NCBI GenBank assembly: GCA_027943335.1
Contig: BSBK01006754.1
Coordinates: 524,001 to 588,000 of the forward strand
Length of the DNA stretch: 64,000 nt
Direction: 5' to 3'
DNA from: Chamaecyparis obtusa
Lineage: Eukaryota > Streptophyta > Pinopsida > Cupressales > Cupressaceae
The position numbers and the translations under genes were made by a program. Shown here piece by piece: positions 52,531 through 63,275 of the stretch. The first letter of the stretch is position 1, and each line of letters starts with the position of its first letter. The notes beneath the pieces are model-generated. The model had not been told where the DNA came from, searched no databases, and was given only the letters and a program-made list of their open reading frames with translations.

Positions 52531-53188
52531 TCAAGTGTGCCACTTACTCTCCCCATCTTGTTTTATATCATTTAGGGAAGGTGGGTAACTCACAAGAGGG
52601 ACTATCTCCAATACCATAGGAATGATAGCCAGTTCCAAACAAGGATCCTCTTGAGAATCATAATGTTTGATACTAGGTGTAAGTGATAATTGTGAGGAAA
52701 GCATATTAGGTAAATCAATGTCAATGTCAATAGTCTCATATTCATCATTAACATCATTAGTATCATCAAGTGTATCTTCTTCATCCAGATTAATCAAGAT
52801 AGGATCTAAGATACGAATGGAACCATCATAATCTTGCATCTTAACATCATTATTAGCAGTACATTCTTCTAACACATCATGCATAGATTGATCAAAAGAA
52901 GGTAAATAACTTTGAATAACATAATTATGGGCCTTAGCTTGAGCACGATGCTTCTTACGACGTTCATTAGTAGATCGATTAAGTTTTGTCTTGTTTGAAA
53001 TATGTTGAGAACTAGGAGGAACAACTACTAGATCCTTCACAGGTTCTATAGGAGGATTAGTAGGATTCTCAACAAACTGACAAGCAACACTAGGAGCTTG
53101 ATTAACAGAACTAGAAGCCATAGATAAAGGAGGTATGGAAGGTGTAGGCAAAAGACCATAATTAAGATCCATCGGTGGCATGCTTAAC
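52531..53188 (-). pseudogene. Element D frame, C-terminal part after the E insertion
   Basis: Minus frame continuing from the gag-protease region on the far side of element E. With E and one target copy ignored, LDNLFHSYKAYKHHKILEL runs in phase into SMPPMDLNYGLLPTPS. It is Pro/Ser-rich at first, then acidic (DEEDTLDDTNDVNDEYE), and ends DGESKWHT at a stop at 52531. It is about 219 codons with no internal stop, strikingly well preserved. No RT motif follows, so the D polyprotein ends here. This could be a linker whose downstream pol was deleted or the natural end of a gag-PR-only element. Confidence 0.6.
53184..53188. other. Target-site duplication of element E (left)
   Basis: TTAAC, repeated exactly at 57478-57482 on the other side of E. 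Confidence 0.9.
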
Positions 53189-53997
53189 TGATGCAGGAGC
53201 ATCCTGGGTGTAAGAGCAATCTTGCATCACCCAAAAATATTTCTGGTTTCTTTTTCAATAAGGGCTATCTTATGCAGAGCTGCTATTTATGGAAACTTAC
53301 TATGTTTAGTAAGTTGGTCATACGATCTCGGAATGTTCTGATTTCACAGTTGGAGGTTCATCTCAATCATTTTAGCCTACCAATTGAGTTTCATTGTCAC
53401 ATCATCAATATTGGTGAAGTTATTGAGGTTTTTGGGTACAAAATCTTTCAGGTCAATTTTTAAGGCCTTAGAGGCTCCGGATCGCAATCGACCCTCGGCT
53501 GACTAACGTTAGCGCATGTTAGGCACTGTAAATCTTGTCATGGCATTTCCGAAAATTGGTTACAATAGAAAAATGAAGCCAGGGTTAAAAAGTTATGGCC
53601 TTTGGAAGTTGGGTTACCTAAAAACATATTTTGTATTTCTTTTGAGCCGACCCTATTGTAAAAATTGTGAAAATAAAATAATTCTATGTATAGTCAGCCT
53701 TAAGGGCTAAATTTTGGAACCTTCTCGGGTGGTGGAAATTGCCTATATAAGAAAGGTCTGTAGTGTTGTCTTAGGTAGTTTAGGGCAGTTTTGGGTAGAT
53801 CTGGGTAATGATTCGAGGCTTTGTCCTATAGAATATTGTAAAGGGAATGCCCATGTGGCTTTGCATATTCTAATTCTAAAATTTGTAATTCCACATTTGT
53901 GGAGATAATAAGAAGCCCATTTTCTGTTCTTGCAAATTGTTGTTGTTTCTCTGTTTCTGTTATGTGTTTGTGGTATTAAGGGGAGCACCCTTCATCA
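53189..53997 (+). mobile_element. Element E 5' LTR (809 bp)
   Basis: TGATGCAGG...CTTCATCA, paired with 56676-57477. Hand alignment found about 53 substitutions and two or three small indels (~6.6%), mostly transitions. TATATAA at 53744-53750 and GAACCTTC just upstream form a promoter-like core. The short frames repeated in both E LTRs (53516-53710 and 57003-57197) reflect LTR identity. Confidence 0.92.
53717..53750 (+). promoter_or_regulatory. E LTR core promoter: TATA box with partial heat-shock element
   Basis: GAA (53717-53719), two bases, then TTC (53722-53724), with TATATAA 20 bases downstream. The third unit present in the other LTR is broken here by an indel. Confidence 0.45.
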
Positions 53998-53999
53998 AG

Positions 54000-54014
54000 T
54001 GGTATTAGAGAAGG
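54000..54014 (+). other. Primer binding site of element E
   Basis: TGGTATTAGAGAAGG, two bases after the LTR end, a variant of the initiator-Met site used by chromoviruses. Confidence 0.8.
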
Positions 54015-54024
54015 AGATCCTGAG

Positions 54025-54142
54025 TGTGTAAATAGATCACCGACTATGAGGTAGTTCACACAAGGATCGTGGGTTAGGGTTTATGTGTAAATAGATCACC
54101 AATTGTGAGGCAGTTTGCACCAGGACCATGGTTAGGGTTTTA
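54025..54142. repeat. 59-bp tandem duplication in E leader
   Basis: TGTGTAAATAGATCACC recurs at 54025 and 54084, each followed by a TATGAGG/TGTGAGG segment and GGTTAGGGTTT. Confidence 0.8.
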
Positions 54143-54154
54143 GCGATACACATG

Positions 54155-55509
54155 AAAATGCCTCCATGAAGGAAACGTGGTGAAAGAGCTGGTGTTGTGA
54201 CACTTGAGGTTACAGAGCTCCACAGACAAGTGCGAGTATTGCAAGAAGAGATTCGCAGAGGAATGAATCTTAATGTCAGAGACGAAAGTGAGGATGAAGC
54301 CGAAGAAGGAAATGATGATCAAGAAGTAGAAGTTGAAATTTTGAATCAAGAGGAAGAAAGTCTTTTCCAGGCCATTTCTAAGATCAGGAAAAGACATAAG
54401 ATCGAGGTTCCTACATTTTCAGGGAATCTTAACCCAGAGAAATTGATCGACTGGATCAATGAATGTGAAGAATATTTTGAGTATGAAGATATCGAGGATC
54501 CTAATTGGGTCAAGTTTACAAAGACCAGACTGAAGGGTCATGCGAAGATCTGGTGGCAAGAGATTCAATTGGAGTGAAATAGAAGAGGAAAGGATAAAAT
54601 CACAAGATAGGATCGGATGGTGGATAAATTGAAGTGACAGTTCATTCCTGTTCATTATAAACTTGACCTATTAAAGAAAATGCAAAGTTTGAAGCAAGTA
54701 GGAAGATCTATTCAGGAGTATACATAAGAGTTCTATCGAATCCTCATCAGAATAGGCCATGCAGAAGCTAAAAAGGAGAAAGTTGTCTGTTATCTTAATG
54801 GGTTAAGGCTGAGCATTCAGGAAGAATTGAATCAATTTTGAATGAACAATAATGAAGAGGCATACCAGTTTTCCCTAAAAGTAGAGGAAAAGTTGAACAA
54901 GAAGTTTGAGAGTAGACAAAGCGGAAGAGGCCATGATGGAAGATCTGGTGGATAGTCATATGGAGATTGAAATGAAGATCTGAAAAAGAAGGATGAGGCA
55001 GTAATAGTTAGAATCAGAGAGAAGATAATTTCAATCATTTCTAGGATTAGAATAATAGAGATTAGAGAGGAAGAGGAAGAGGACAAGGATCTGGAAGAGG
55101 AGGCTTTCGTGGAACATGTTTTTACTGTGGGGAAGAAGTTCATAGGGCATTTGAATGTCCTCAATGCCAAGGAAGGACATATAGGAGAAATGAAGGCCAA
55201 GCTAGAGTTGCACATGTAGATGAAGATGCCATATCATCACATTCTGAAGATGTTGAAAGAGGAGAAATGTTGATTAACAGAAGAGTCCTACTAAGTGGTG
55301 AGAATGAACCTGAACAAAGGAGGAGCCTATTTCGCACCAGGTGCAAGTGTGAGGGTAAGTTTTGTGATGTGATTATTGATAGTGGTAGTATTGATAATTT
55401 GGTGTCAGAAGAGATGGTGACAAAGTTGAAGCTCAAGATGCAGAAACATCCACATCCATATTGGGCTGCCTCGGTGCAGGATGACCACAAGGTCATGGTC
55501 AGTGAATAG
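54155..55509 (+). pseudogene. Chromovirus gag and protease start (element E)
   Basis: The longest clean piece is 54197-54577: a coiled-coil start, an acidic patch, then VPTFSGNLNPEKLIDWINE and FTKTRLKGHAKIWWQE, the core of Ty3/Gypsy gag. Past a TGA it goes on with QEELNQF, EEAYQFSLKVEEKLNKKFE and a zinc knuckle CFYCGEEVHRAFEC in which the usual Gly before His is Val. Protease is in 55267-55509: CKCEGKFCDVIIDSGSIDN, with DSG as catalytic triad, then LVSEEMVTKL. Gag packages RNA; protease matures the particle. Several stops and shifts lie between 54575 and 55260. Confidence 0.85.
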
Positions 55510-56022
55510 TGCCTAGTGAAATTCAAGATTGGCGGGTACCATGATGAGGTACTATGTGCTATCATAGTTATAGATGCATGTCACATGTTGTTGGATAGGT
55601 ATGATGTACATGATGGTCATGAGAATACCTATTCCCTAATAAAGGATGGAGTGCGACATAAGCCAAAACCATTGAAGGAAACAGAAGAAAAGGTATGTGG
55701 TAATGCAAGAATAAATTTTGTTGATAGAGGAAATTTCTTAGATGGTATCTGGCATGAGCATATGTGTTTTACCTTAATTCCAAAGGTTAGGAAAGAGGAA
55801 GTAGAAGATGTACATGTAGAAGTTGCAGAATTATTGAATGAGTTTCGGGATATTGTATCCGATGATGTGCCTGATGGATTACCACCAGTAAGAAAGATCA
55901 GTCATCAGATGGACTTGATTCCAAGAACCAGTTTGCCAAATAAGGCAGCACACAGAATGACACTAGAAGAAAGTGAAGAGTTTAAGATAGATTTGAAGTT
56001 TAGTTCATCACATCATCCATAG
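55510..56022 (+). pseudogene. Element E protease end and RT N-terminus, joined to integrase by deletion
   Basis: The frame reads MKFKIGGYHDEVLCAIIVID, then LLDRYDVHDG (protease end, LGRPW-type region degraded). The pre-RT linker follows, then LLNEFRDIVSDDVPDGLPP and HQMDLIPRTSLPNKAAHRM, the start of chromovirus reverse transcriptase. Directly after EESEEFKIDL comes KFSSSHHP, which belongs to the integrase core region (normally followed by QTDGQTE). RT fingers and palm, including the YxDD box, RNase H and most of integrase are absent. The join near 55995 is an internal deletion; a second follows at once, since HHP is followed by IVYGSSPRN. Confidence 0.8.
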
Positions 56023-56635
56023 ATTGTATATGGAAGTAGTCCAAGAAATGCATCTGAGTTGAGAAAGATAAATAAAGGAGAAATAAGTAGTGCTGAAGTT
56101 GAGGATTTTGCAGAACATTTAAAGAACATACATGAGGAGGTGAGGAAGCACATTACCAAGATGAATGCGTAGTATAAGGCTAAGGCAGATGAGAAAAGGA
56201 GGCATAAGGAATTTCAGGTTGGAGATGAAGTCATGGTTCATTTGCGAAAGGAGCGATTTCTAGTTGGTACATATAACAAGTTGAAAATGAAGAAGTTTGG
56301 GTCATGTAAGATACTGAAGAAGCATGATTCAGGAAATGCATATGAGGTCGATTTGCCTACTAAGATGAATATTTCACCAGTGTTTAACATTTCAGATTTC
56401 ACAGAATATCATGAAGGAGGTCTTGAAGATGAGATCATGGCAGTACAGTGGAGTATTCCAGCAACTAGTTTAGGTACCAAAGAGATTGAGGATATACTGG
56501 ATAGTCGTATTGGTAGAAGCACAAGGAACAGGACATATGAAGAATATCTGGTCAAGTGGAAAGGATGACCTATTGAAGATTCATCATGGCTGACAAGGGA
56601 GGAGGTTAACCGTCTTGGTTTTCCTCTTCACACCT
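56023..56635 (+). pseudogene. Element E integrase C-terminus with chromodomain
   Basis: Starts at IVYGSSPRNASELRKINKG, then [34 protein letters not shown] and [12 protein letters not shown] (the GPF/Y-type region), [16 protein letters not shown] sequence and a chromodomain: [30 protein letters not shown]. The stop TGA inside it (56566-56568) sits where the family usually has Arg, consistent with CGA to TGA change. The frame ends at the TGA near 56635. Chromodomains on chromovirus integrase tether insertion to marked chromatin. The longest clean part is 56233-56568. The E family is clear; without RT it is non-autonomous. Confidence 0.88.
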
Positions 56636-56675
56636 GAGTCGTGACAAGGTCACTTCTCAAATTACCCCGGGTGTC

Positions 56676-57477
56676 TGATGCAGGAGCATCCTTGGCATAA
56701 GAGAAATCTTGCATCACCCAAAAATATTTTTGGTTTCTTTTTCAATAAGGGCTATCTTATGCAGAGCTGCTATTTATGGAAACTTACTATTTTTAGTAAG
56801 CTGGTCATACGATCTCGGAATGTTCTGATTTCATAGTTGGAGGTTCATCTCAGTCATTTCAGCCTACTAGTTGAGTTTCATTGCCACATCATGAGTACTG
56901 GTGAAGTTATTGAGGTTTTTGGGTACAAAATCTTTCAGGTCAATTTTGAAGGCCTTAAAGGCTCTGGATCGCGATCGACCCCAAATTGACTGGTGCTAAT
57001 GCGTGTTAGGCACTGTAGATCTCATCATGGCATTTTCGAAAAGTGGTTACAATAGAAAAATGAAGTTATGGTTAAAAAGTTATGGCCTCCAGAAGTTGGG
57101 TTACCTAAAAACATATTTTGTATTTCTTTTGAGCCGACCCTATTGTAAAAATTGTGAAAATAAAATAATTCTATGTATAGTCGGCCTTAAGGGCTAAATT
57201 TCTGGAACCTTCTCGGGTGGTGGAAATTGCCTATATAAGAAAGGTCTGTAGTGTTGTCTTAGGTAGTTTGGGGCAGTTCTGGGTAGATCTGGGTAATGGT
57301 TCGAGGCTTTGTCCTACAGAATATTGTAAAGGGAATGCCCATGTGGCTTTGCATATTGTAATTTTGAAATTTGTAATTTCACATTTGTGGAGATAATAAG
57401 AAGCCTTTCTTGCAAATTGTTGTTGTTTCTCTGTTTCTATTATGTGTTTGTGGTATTAAGGGGAGCACCCTTCATCA
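56676..57477 (+). mobile_element. Element E 3' LTR (802 bp)
   Basis: Pairs with 53189-53997 and is followed by TTAAC (57478-57482). The polypurine tract before it is weak (ACCCCGGGTGTC). Contains a complete three-unit heat-shock-like element and a TATA box. Confidence 0.92.
57200..57238 (+). promoter_or_regulatory. E LTR core promoter: three-unit heat-shock element and TATA box
   Basis: TTC (57200-57202), GAA (57205-57207) and TTC (57210-57212) are spaced exactly two bases apart, the TTCnnGAAnnTTC consensus; TATATAA follows at 57232-57238. Confidence 0.5.
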
Positions 57478-57482
57478 TTAAC

Positions 57483-60016
57483 TCAAGAATCTTGTGATGC
57501 TTATAGGCTTTATATGAGTGAAAAAGATTATCAAGTCAAGAAGGACATGAATTAGGTATTGAAGGCTAAAAGAAGTCAAGTGTAGCACAATCCCTGGGCC
57601 TAGAAGGTTGATATAAACTATATTTAATCATCTTCACTTCTTCATCATGCACAAAATTAAGAAACTTATGGATAGGAGAAGAAACAGAATGCATGGAATT
57701 CAACCAAGGAAAACCAAGCTTAACTTGAAATTGATCATAAGTAGGAACAACAACAAAGGTAGCGTTCACAATTTTACCACAAAGTTCAACCAACAAGTCA
57801 ATAGAACCAAATGATGGATAAAGAAAACCATTACAAGTTTGAATCCATACATAAGATGTATCATAAGAATCATGTTGCAAATTTTTCATAAAAATATTTT
57901 ATTCAGTAATAACATTGACTAAAGATATAGGATCAACTAGTCAACCTAGCATAGGTATCTTAGAAATCCTAGCATAAATGTAAAGGGGAGCATCAAGAGC
58001 TTTAATAGTATGAGAATCATCAAAGGTAATCAAAAGTTCCTGATGTCTCTTATTCTTAGGTTGCTTTCAAGGTTTAGGTTGAGATTTCAGTTTAGGTTGC
58101 AGTTTTGGTTTAGGTTGAGGTGGAACTTGAGATTGGGTTTGAGGTTGAGGCAAAATAACATGCTCCAAATGGTTAACAATGTGATTAAGATCATCCATCT
58201 TTGAATAATAAACAATATCCATAGAATATGGCTGATCAATGGTATTAGTATCATGTGTAGGCAAAGGATTCGTATAGATTTGAAGATTTTTCTTAGGATG
58301 AGAGATGGATTTGTTCCCACTACCATCAAAATTATCAACAGATAAAGCATTAGAATCAATTAAGTCTTGAACCTTATGTTCTAAAGAATAACACTTCTCA
58401 ATATCATGGCCATTTTGACGATGGTATTGACAAAAAGATTTAGGATCAAAAGATTTAGATGCTATCATAGCAAGTAAAAGAGGTCGAATAGGAGGTAAAG
58501 TAATCATATTAGAAGTTAACAACCTATTCATAATAGAATGTAAAGATTCAGAGAGGAGTAAACACAAGATTCAAATGAAAAGAAGTGGATGTAGAAGTGG
58601 CATTGTGAGATGCAACGACAACTTGATCAACAACTATATTTGCTTGTTTATTTATCTTGACATAATTGTTGAATTTTTTAAATTTATTTGGATTAGGAGC
58701 AGCATCACTCTTATCAACTGGAACATGAGCTATTGGAGTGTTTCTCTCAAATTGACTCACTTGTAATTGATAATGATGAAGCACTGCACAAAGTTGTTGA
58801 AAAGAAGTAAATTCAGTAAGTAGAATCTTATCTCTAATATCCTTTTGTAAACTTAAAATAAACATACGTTGAAAATCCATATCAGGAACATGATAAGAAA
58901 TATGAGCATGCAAATGCTTAAATCTACCAATGAATTCAGTCAATTTTTCCTTAGTGTTTTGTTTACAATGCATCAAATCAATTAAAGACACTTGTAGACC
59001 AATGTTATTTTGAAATTGTTGAATAAAAGCATTGGCAAGTTTTAGAAAAGAGTCAATAGAATAAGAGGCAAGGAACAATACCATTGTAAGGCCTTGTCAC
59101 AAAAAGTTCTAGCAAACAACTTGAATAAAATCCTATGATCACGAGCATAGTCACTACAAATGATTTGAAATGTTTTAACATGAGTAACAGGGTCTCCCTT
59201 ACGATTGTAATTCTCAAGATGAGGCATATCGGCTTGTTGAGGAACAGGAGTACGAATGATGTCTAGGGATAAAGGACTTCCCATGTCATATGTAAGAATG
59301 CTAAACTTGTTTTTAATTAAGGACGCAAGTTGTTGTTGTAAAGAGGACACAGTTTGAGACAAGCTGATGATTCTTGAATCATTAGAGGAAATAGGAGGCA
59401 TAGAAACATTAGAAACACTAGGTAAAGTGTATGAAGCTACAAGAATAGAAGATACAATTGGAGGAATACTTGGAACCACAGTTGAAAGAGGATTAGAATA
59501 AGTAAAAGGAACATTATGATAAGAAGGTTGTGATGTAGGAAGGGATACAAGATGAACACTCATAGTAAGAGAGGGAACCATTTTATTCACCAAAGGAGGG
59601 GTATAAGTAGGAATAATAGGTAAGGGAACAAAAGAAGGTTCTATACTAGTAACTGGAGGAATCAATCCTAAATATTGAGCTTATTGAACTAAAGGTTTAA
59701 CATTTGAATGCACAAGGTGAGTGATACCAAGGAGGATATTAACACCTTGATCATTATCATGAAGAACTTTCTTAAGAGCATCTATAGCTTGAATAGAAAA
59801 TTGATTATGGTTTTCTTGAATAAGCTAATTACCCATTTTATCAAGTTCAGTTGAAAGTTTTTGGACTTGTTCAGGAGGGACTCTTAAAGAATTGTCCTCA
59901 TCATGAGATGAGTGAGAAGATTTTTTCTCCATAATAGGGTTGGAATCATGAATAATCAAATTTTCATCTAGGATCCTAAGGAAAGGAGAGGAAGACTCAA
60001 GATCAAAGGCACCCAT
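57483..60016 (-). pseudogene. Tat-type Gypsy gag and protease (element D)
   Basis: Minus strand. It starts MGAFDLESSSPF at 60016, only ~190 bases after the primer site. In 59665-59042: a Pro/Ser/Thr-rich region, a short coiled coil (SLQQQLASLIKNK), then the gag core PHLENYNRKGDPVTHVKTF and CDKALQWYCSLP. In 59084-58548: MQLR-like capsid end with KLTEFIGRFKHLHAHI. In 58567-58067: zinc knuckle CQYHRQNGHDIEKCYSLEHK. In 57889-57566: protease tail GSIDLLVELCGKIVNATFVV and VKLGFPWLNSMH; the catalytic DSG itself was not located. Frames are separated by a few stops (TAG after MGN at 59825) and shifts. The gag organisation is that of Tat/Ogre elements. The frame continues to the E insertion point and beyond it (52531-53188). 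Confidence 0.82.
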
Positions 60017-60189
60017 AAGTCTATGACTTCATCTAACTGGAATATTATAGGTAGGACTAGAGGTAGTAAAGCTCATATACCAATGCAATGCAAATGAACT
60101 AAACTAGGAAAACACAAAGCATAAACAAATAAATTTTTTTGTATTTTGATTTTATATGAGATGCAAACATATAAAAGAAATCTAATACA

Positions 60190-60206
60190 TGCAAGATCTA
60201 ACACCA
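60190..60206 (-). other. Probable primer binding site of element D
   Basis: Minus strand TGGTGTTAGATCTTGCA follows the diverged end of the 5' LTR; it partly resembles the initiator-Met site. Confidence 0.5.
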
Positions 60207-60207
60207 T

Positions 60208-61844
60208 AAAATAAAGAGTTATCTATCGTGGGTTCACTAGAATGTAGATGAACAAAGAATGCTCTCCTAAGAAAAATGAGCTTAATGTGATAATATGATG
60301 AGGATGGGAATATAAGATATACTTCTTAGCCCCAAATTCCCAAAGGAAGATCCAAAATGATTAACCACAAGAGGATGGTCAATACATAGATGAATCAATA
60401 AATGAAGAATATGAAGAAAGAGGATAACCTTATATTCCATTATGGCAAGTATGTATTGTAATCTTAATTGAATTGAAAAAAAATACTAACCTCAAGTATG
60501 ATAGATCTGGAAAATGTTATTTACTGATGTCTGTGTATAGTTGCGGGGAATTTTGCAACTGGGTCTGGGCTGGAAATGCAGAAATAGAGAAAACCAAGAA
60601 ACCTTTTTCTTTTATGAGTAAGGTCATCCTTGACCCAAGACAAGGGTAAGATCTTACCCCAGGGTACAATCTTACCCCAAAAGGTTGTCCTTGACCTGCA
60701 CTATTTCGACAAAAATTCTATTTGCGGATCCCAAAAGTTCACCGAAAAGGATACTCAAATCTGCATTGATATTCATTGTCCCACACCTGGATCTGAAAGA
60801 AAAAGGGTTTTGTTTGTTGGATGAGGGGTTTACCTTGGTCAAACCCCAGTTTGGAATCAACCTTGAAATGTAATTGAAATTGGAATATATAAACAAAGTA
60901 AATGGAACTATTCACCTTGCTTATGTTGAAATCCTTGTGGAGGATTTGAATCCTTGAATCTACAAGTATGGATGCTCCAAATGAATGTAGAGTTGAATGT
61001 AGGATGCCTCAAATTAGTTTCATTAGATCTTCAACACCAATATTGAGTGGATCTTGGAATAGGAAGAATCTTGGATGAATGTGGATGGAGGAATCTTCAA
61101 CAAGAGGGCTCCAAAGAGATTGAATCCTTCAATAGCTATCAATGGATCTCCTTGATGAATTGGATCTTGAATGCTTGAATGCTTGGATGCTTGAGGATGA
61201 ATGAATGCTTTCATGCTTTCCTTCTCCTTATTTATTTCTTGATGATTACTTGATCACTTGATTTCACTTATTCTTGAATTCAACGGTGAGTGGATGATGA
61301 AAATATATGATATGGAATGAGAGAGGAAGGCTTCCTTTTATACTAGTCTAGGGCAAAAAATTCTAGAGAGGCCAACATAGAAGAATTAAATTCCCATTTA
61401 AACCTTAAACCATAGAAATGGACCTAGATTAAATACAATTTAAAAGTTTATCATTTTGAAATCTGAAATAGCTGACCTAGAAGTGGGAAATAAAACTTTT
61501 CGAAGCCCGACATCTTGAAACATCTGAAATATGAAATTTGGACCTAGGGTCAGGGTCAAGGTCGACTCTGACCTAGGTCAAGTCCTAGGTCATCCTTGAC
61601 CTAGGTCAAATTCAAGGTTGACCTTGACCCAAAAGGTCATCCTTGACCTTGAGGTCAAAGATCTCAGATCTTTAGGAAAAGGTGCCAGAAAGGAGTTGGA
61701 AACAGGTGGAGAGAGAAGCAGAATAGGGGGGAAAAGCTAAATCCAGTCAAAGACCCACTCAAGGCACTTGAAATGACCCTAGACCACCTACTCAGAGGGA
61801 TAAACTAGTCCTAAATGGAAGTGCTTCCATTTTCTGATGATACA
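60208..61844 (-). mobile_element. Element D 5' LTR (about 1.64 kb), minus strand
   Basis: Pairs with 49779-51381. The high end is TGATGATACA followed by CCTCC; the low end is diverged and placed by alignment to the other copy and the primer site. Eight TTGACC cores, on both strands, lie within 61550-61660, in the first 300 bases of the LTR in element orientation (U3). Confidence 0.82.
61550..61660. promoter_or_regulatory. Cluster of W-box-like TTGACC motifs in D LTR U3
   Basis: Four TTGACC on the plus strand and four GGTCAA in about 110 bases, for example CCTTGACCTAGGTCAA. Four remain in the other D LTR at 51130-51165. TTGACC/T is the core bound by plant WRKY factors. Regulatory use is inferred only. 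Confidence 0.4.
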
Positions 61845-61849
61845 CCTCC

Positions 61850-63206
61850 CAATCATGAAATAGAATTCATACATGATCTAAATCAATAGATTTTCAAGTT
61901 TATAGGAGATGCCACCAAGTTTTAACCTCCCAAACAACAAACACTCACTCCTAGGGATACTATCCTAGGGCTTTGTCAAAAAGAATCCTCCAAACCTCTC
62001 TAGATCCTTCCAATGGATCCTACACTATCTAATGAACATTTCTTATCATAACATGTCATAAAAAGTTTCCCTCCTTCCAATGGATCTTCCATACCTTGAC
62101 TAGTGTCATCCACTCCATACCCTCAATCAACATTTACCTTCAAACTATGGTCTCTTTCCACAACCTCCTATCTATCCCTGCATTCAAACTCATACTAACA
62201 CATAATGTAAATGGATAGGCTTCTCCCATAAGCCACATTAACCATAGAAAGTGGGAGAGCCTAGAGATTCATGGTGACTTCAAAGCACTAAATGACTAAT
62301 TACAACCACACTGCCATGAACAATAAAAAATGAATAAGTTTCTTTATCTCAAAACTTGATAAAAAAATATACACTTAGCATGGAAATGAAATTAAATAAA
62401 CCTACAACCAATCTACTTAAATTACAAATCACTTTACATTTGAATAAAGGATTTAATACCACAGAGACAGGGATTGTGCCCTTGTGGCCAAAATAATGTA
62501 TGTCACAGGAAATGTCTTGTTTATTAATTCACACTTATTGCATTTGTCTTCTTCCAACTTAAACACACTCCTTCCTTTCTCCTTAACTCTACATACTCAC
62601 TCCTCATTCACTCAGAATACAAATAAGGCACCTTTAGTGGTTACCAACTAGCCAACTACCTACAATTAGTTAATTGACTATTACACTTTTGTTTATTGTT
62701 GTCAAGCTGACAACATAGTTGTCAACTCAAAAAATATTCATCCCTTTACATTTACATTATTGTATTTAACTTCTAAAAGTCCTTTTAGGATCAAATCCTA
62801 ATACTTAGACCTTAAACCCTCTAACTAACCCTTAAACCCTCATTAGGCCATAGTTTGCCTTTTACATCTTTTGGCACTTTTAGTGCATTACACATCATTT
62901 AGTGGATCTAATGACCCACTTACATCATTAAGTGACCTTATAGGTCATCATCAACTCTATTTACCTTACAATCATCAAGTGACCCCAAAGAGTTCTCTTG
63001 TTGCCTCAAGTGCCAAAATGGCTTACAATCATGATCTTACTACAAAATGATCAACACTTTACCAAAACATAATCCAATGACCAAAATTGGTCTTATTACA
63101 ATGAAAATGACCCTTCATGGTCATTTTTTGTCTTCAACTCATCTAGGGACCCTGAGTGACCCTATTGTTCCTTCTAGGCCTTGGTGCTTGGCCTTGGTGC
63201 TCCTGC

Positions 63207-63210
<4 letters not shown>
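61850..63210 (-). mobile_element. Element B LTR copy 2, second part
   Basis: Resumes at AATCATGAAATAGAATTCAT, matching 35630 onward in copy 1. It passes the F insertion site without interruption (CTTCTTCCAACTTAAACACA near 62550) and ends CTCCTGCACCA at 63210, equivalent to 48275. With 49287-49778 this gives an LTR of about 1.85 kb. Confidence 0.82.

Positions 63211-63272
<62 letters not shown>
63211..63272. repeat. (GA)31 microsatellite
   Basis: Pure GA directly abutting the outer end of element B; B may have inserted at a GA tract. Predicted Ser/Leu-rich minus-strand frames here are repeat translations. Confidence 0.97.

Positions 63273-63275
<3 letters not shown>

Noticed and set aside
53516..53710. 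64-codon frame repeated at 57003-57197
   Set aside because: Lies in both E LTRs; no domain.
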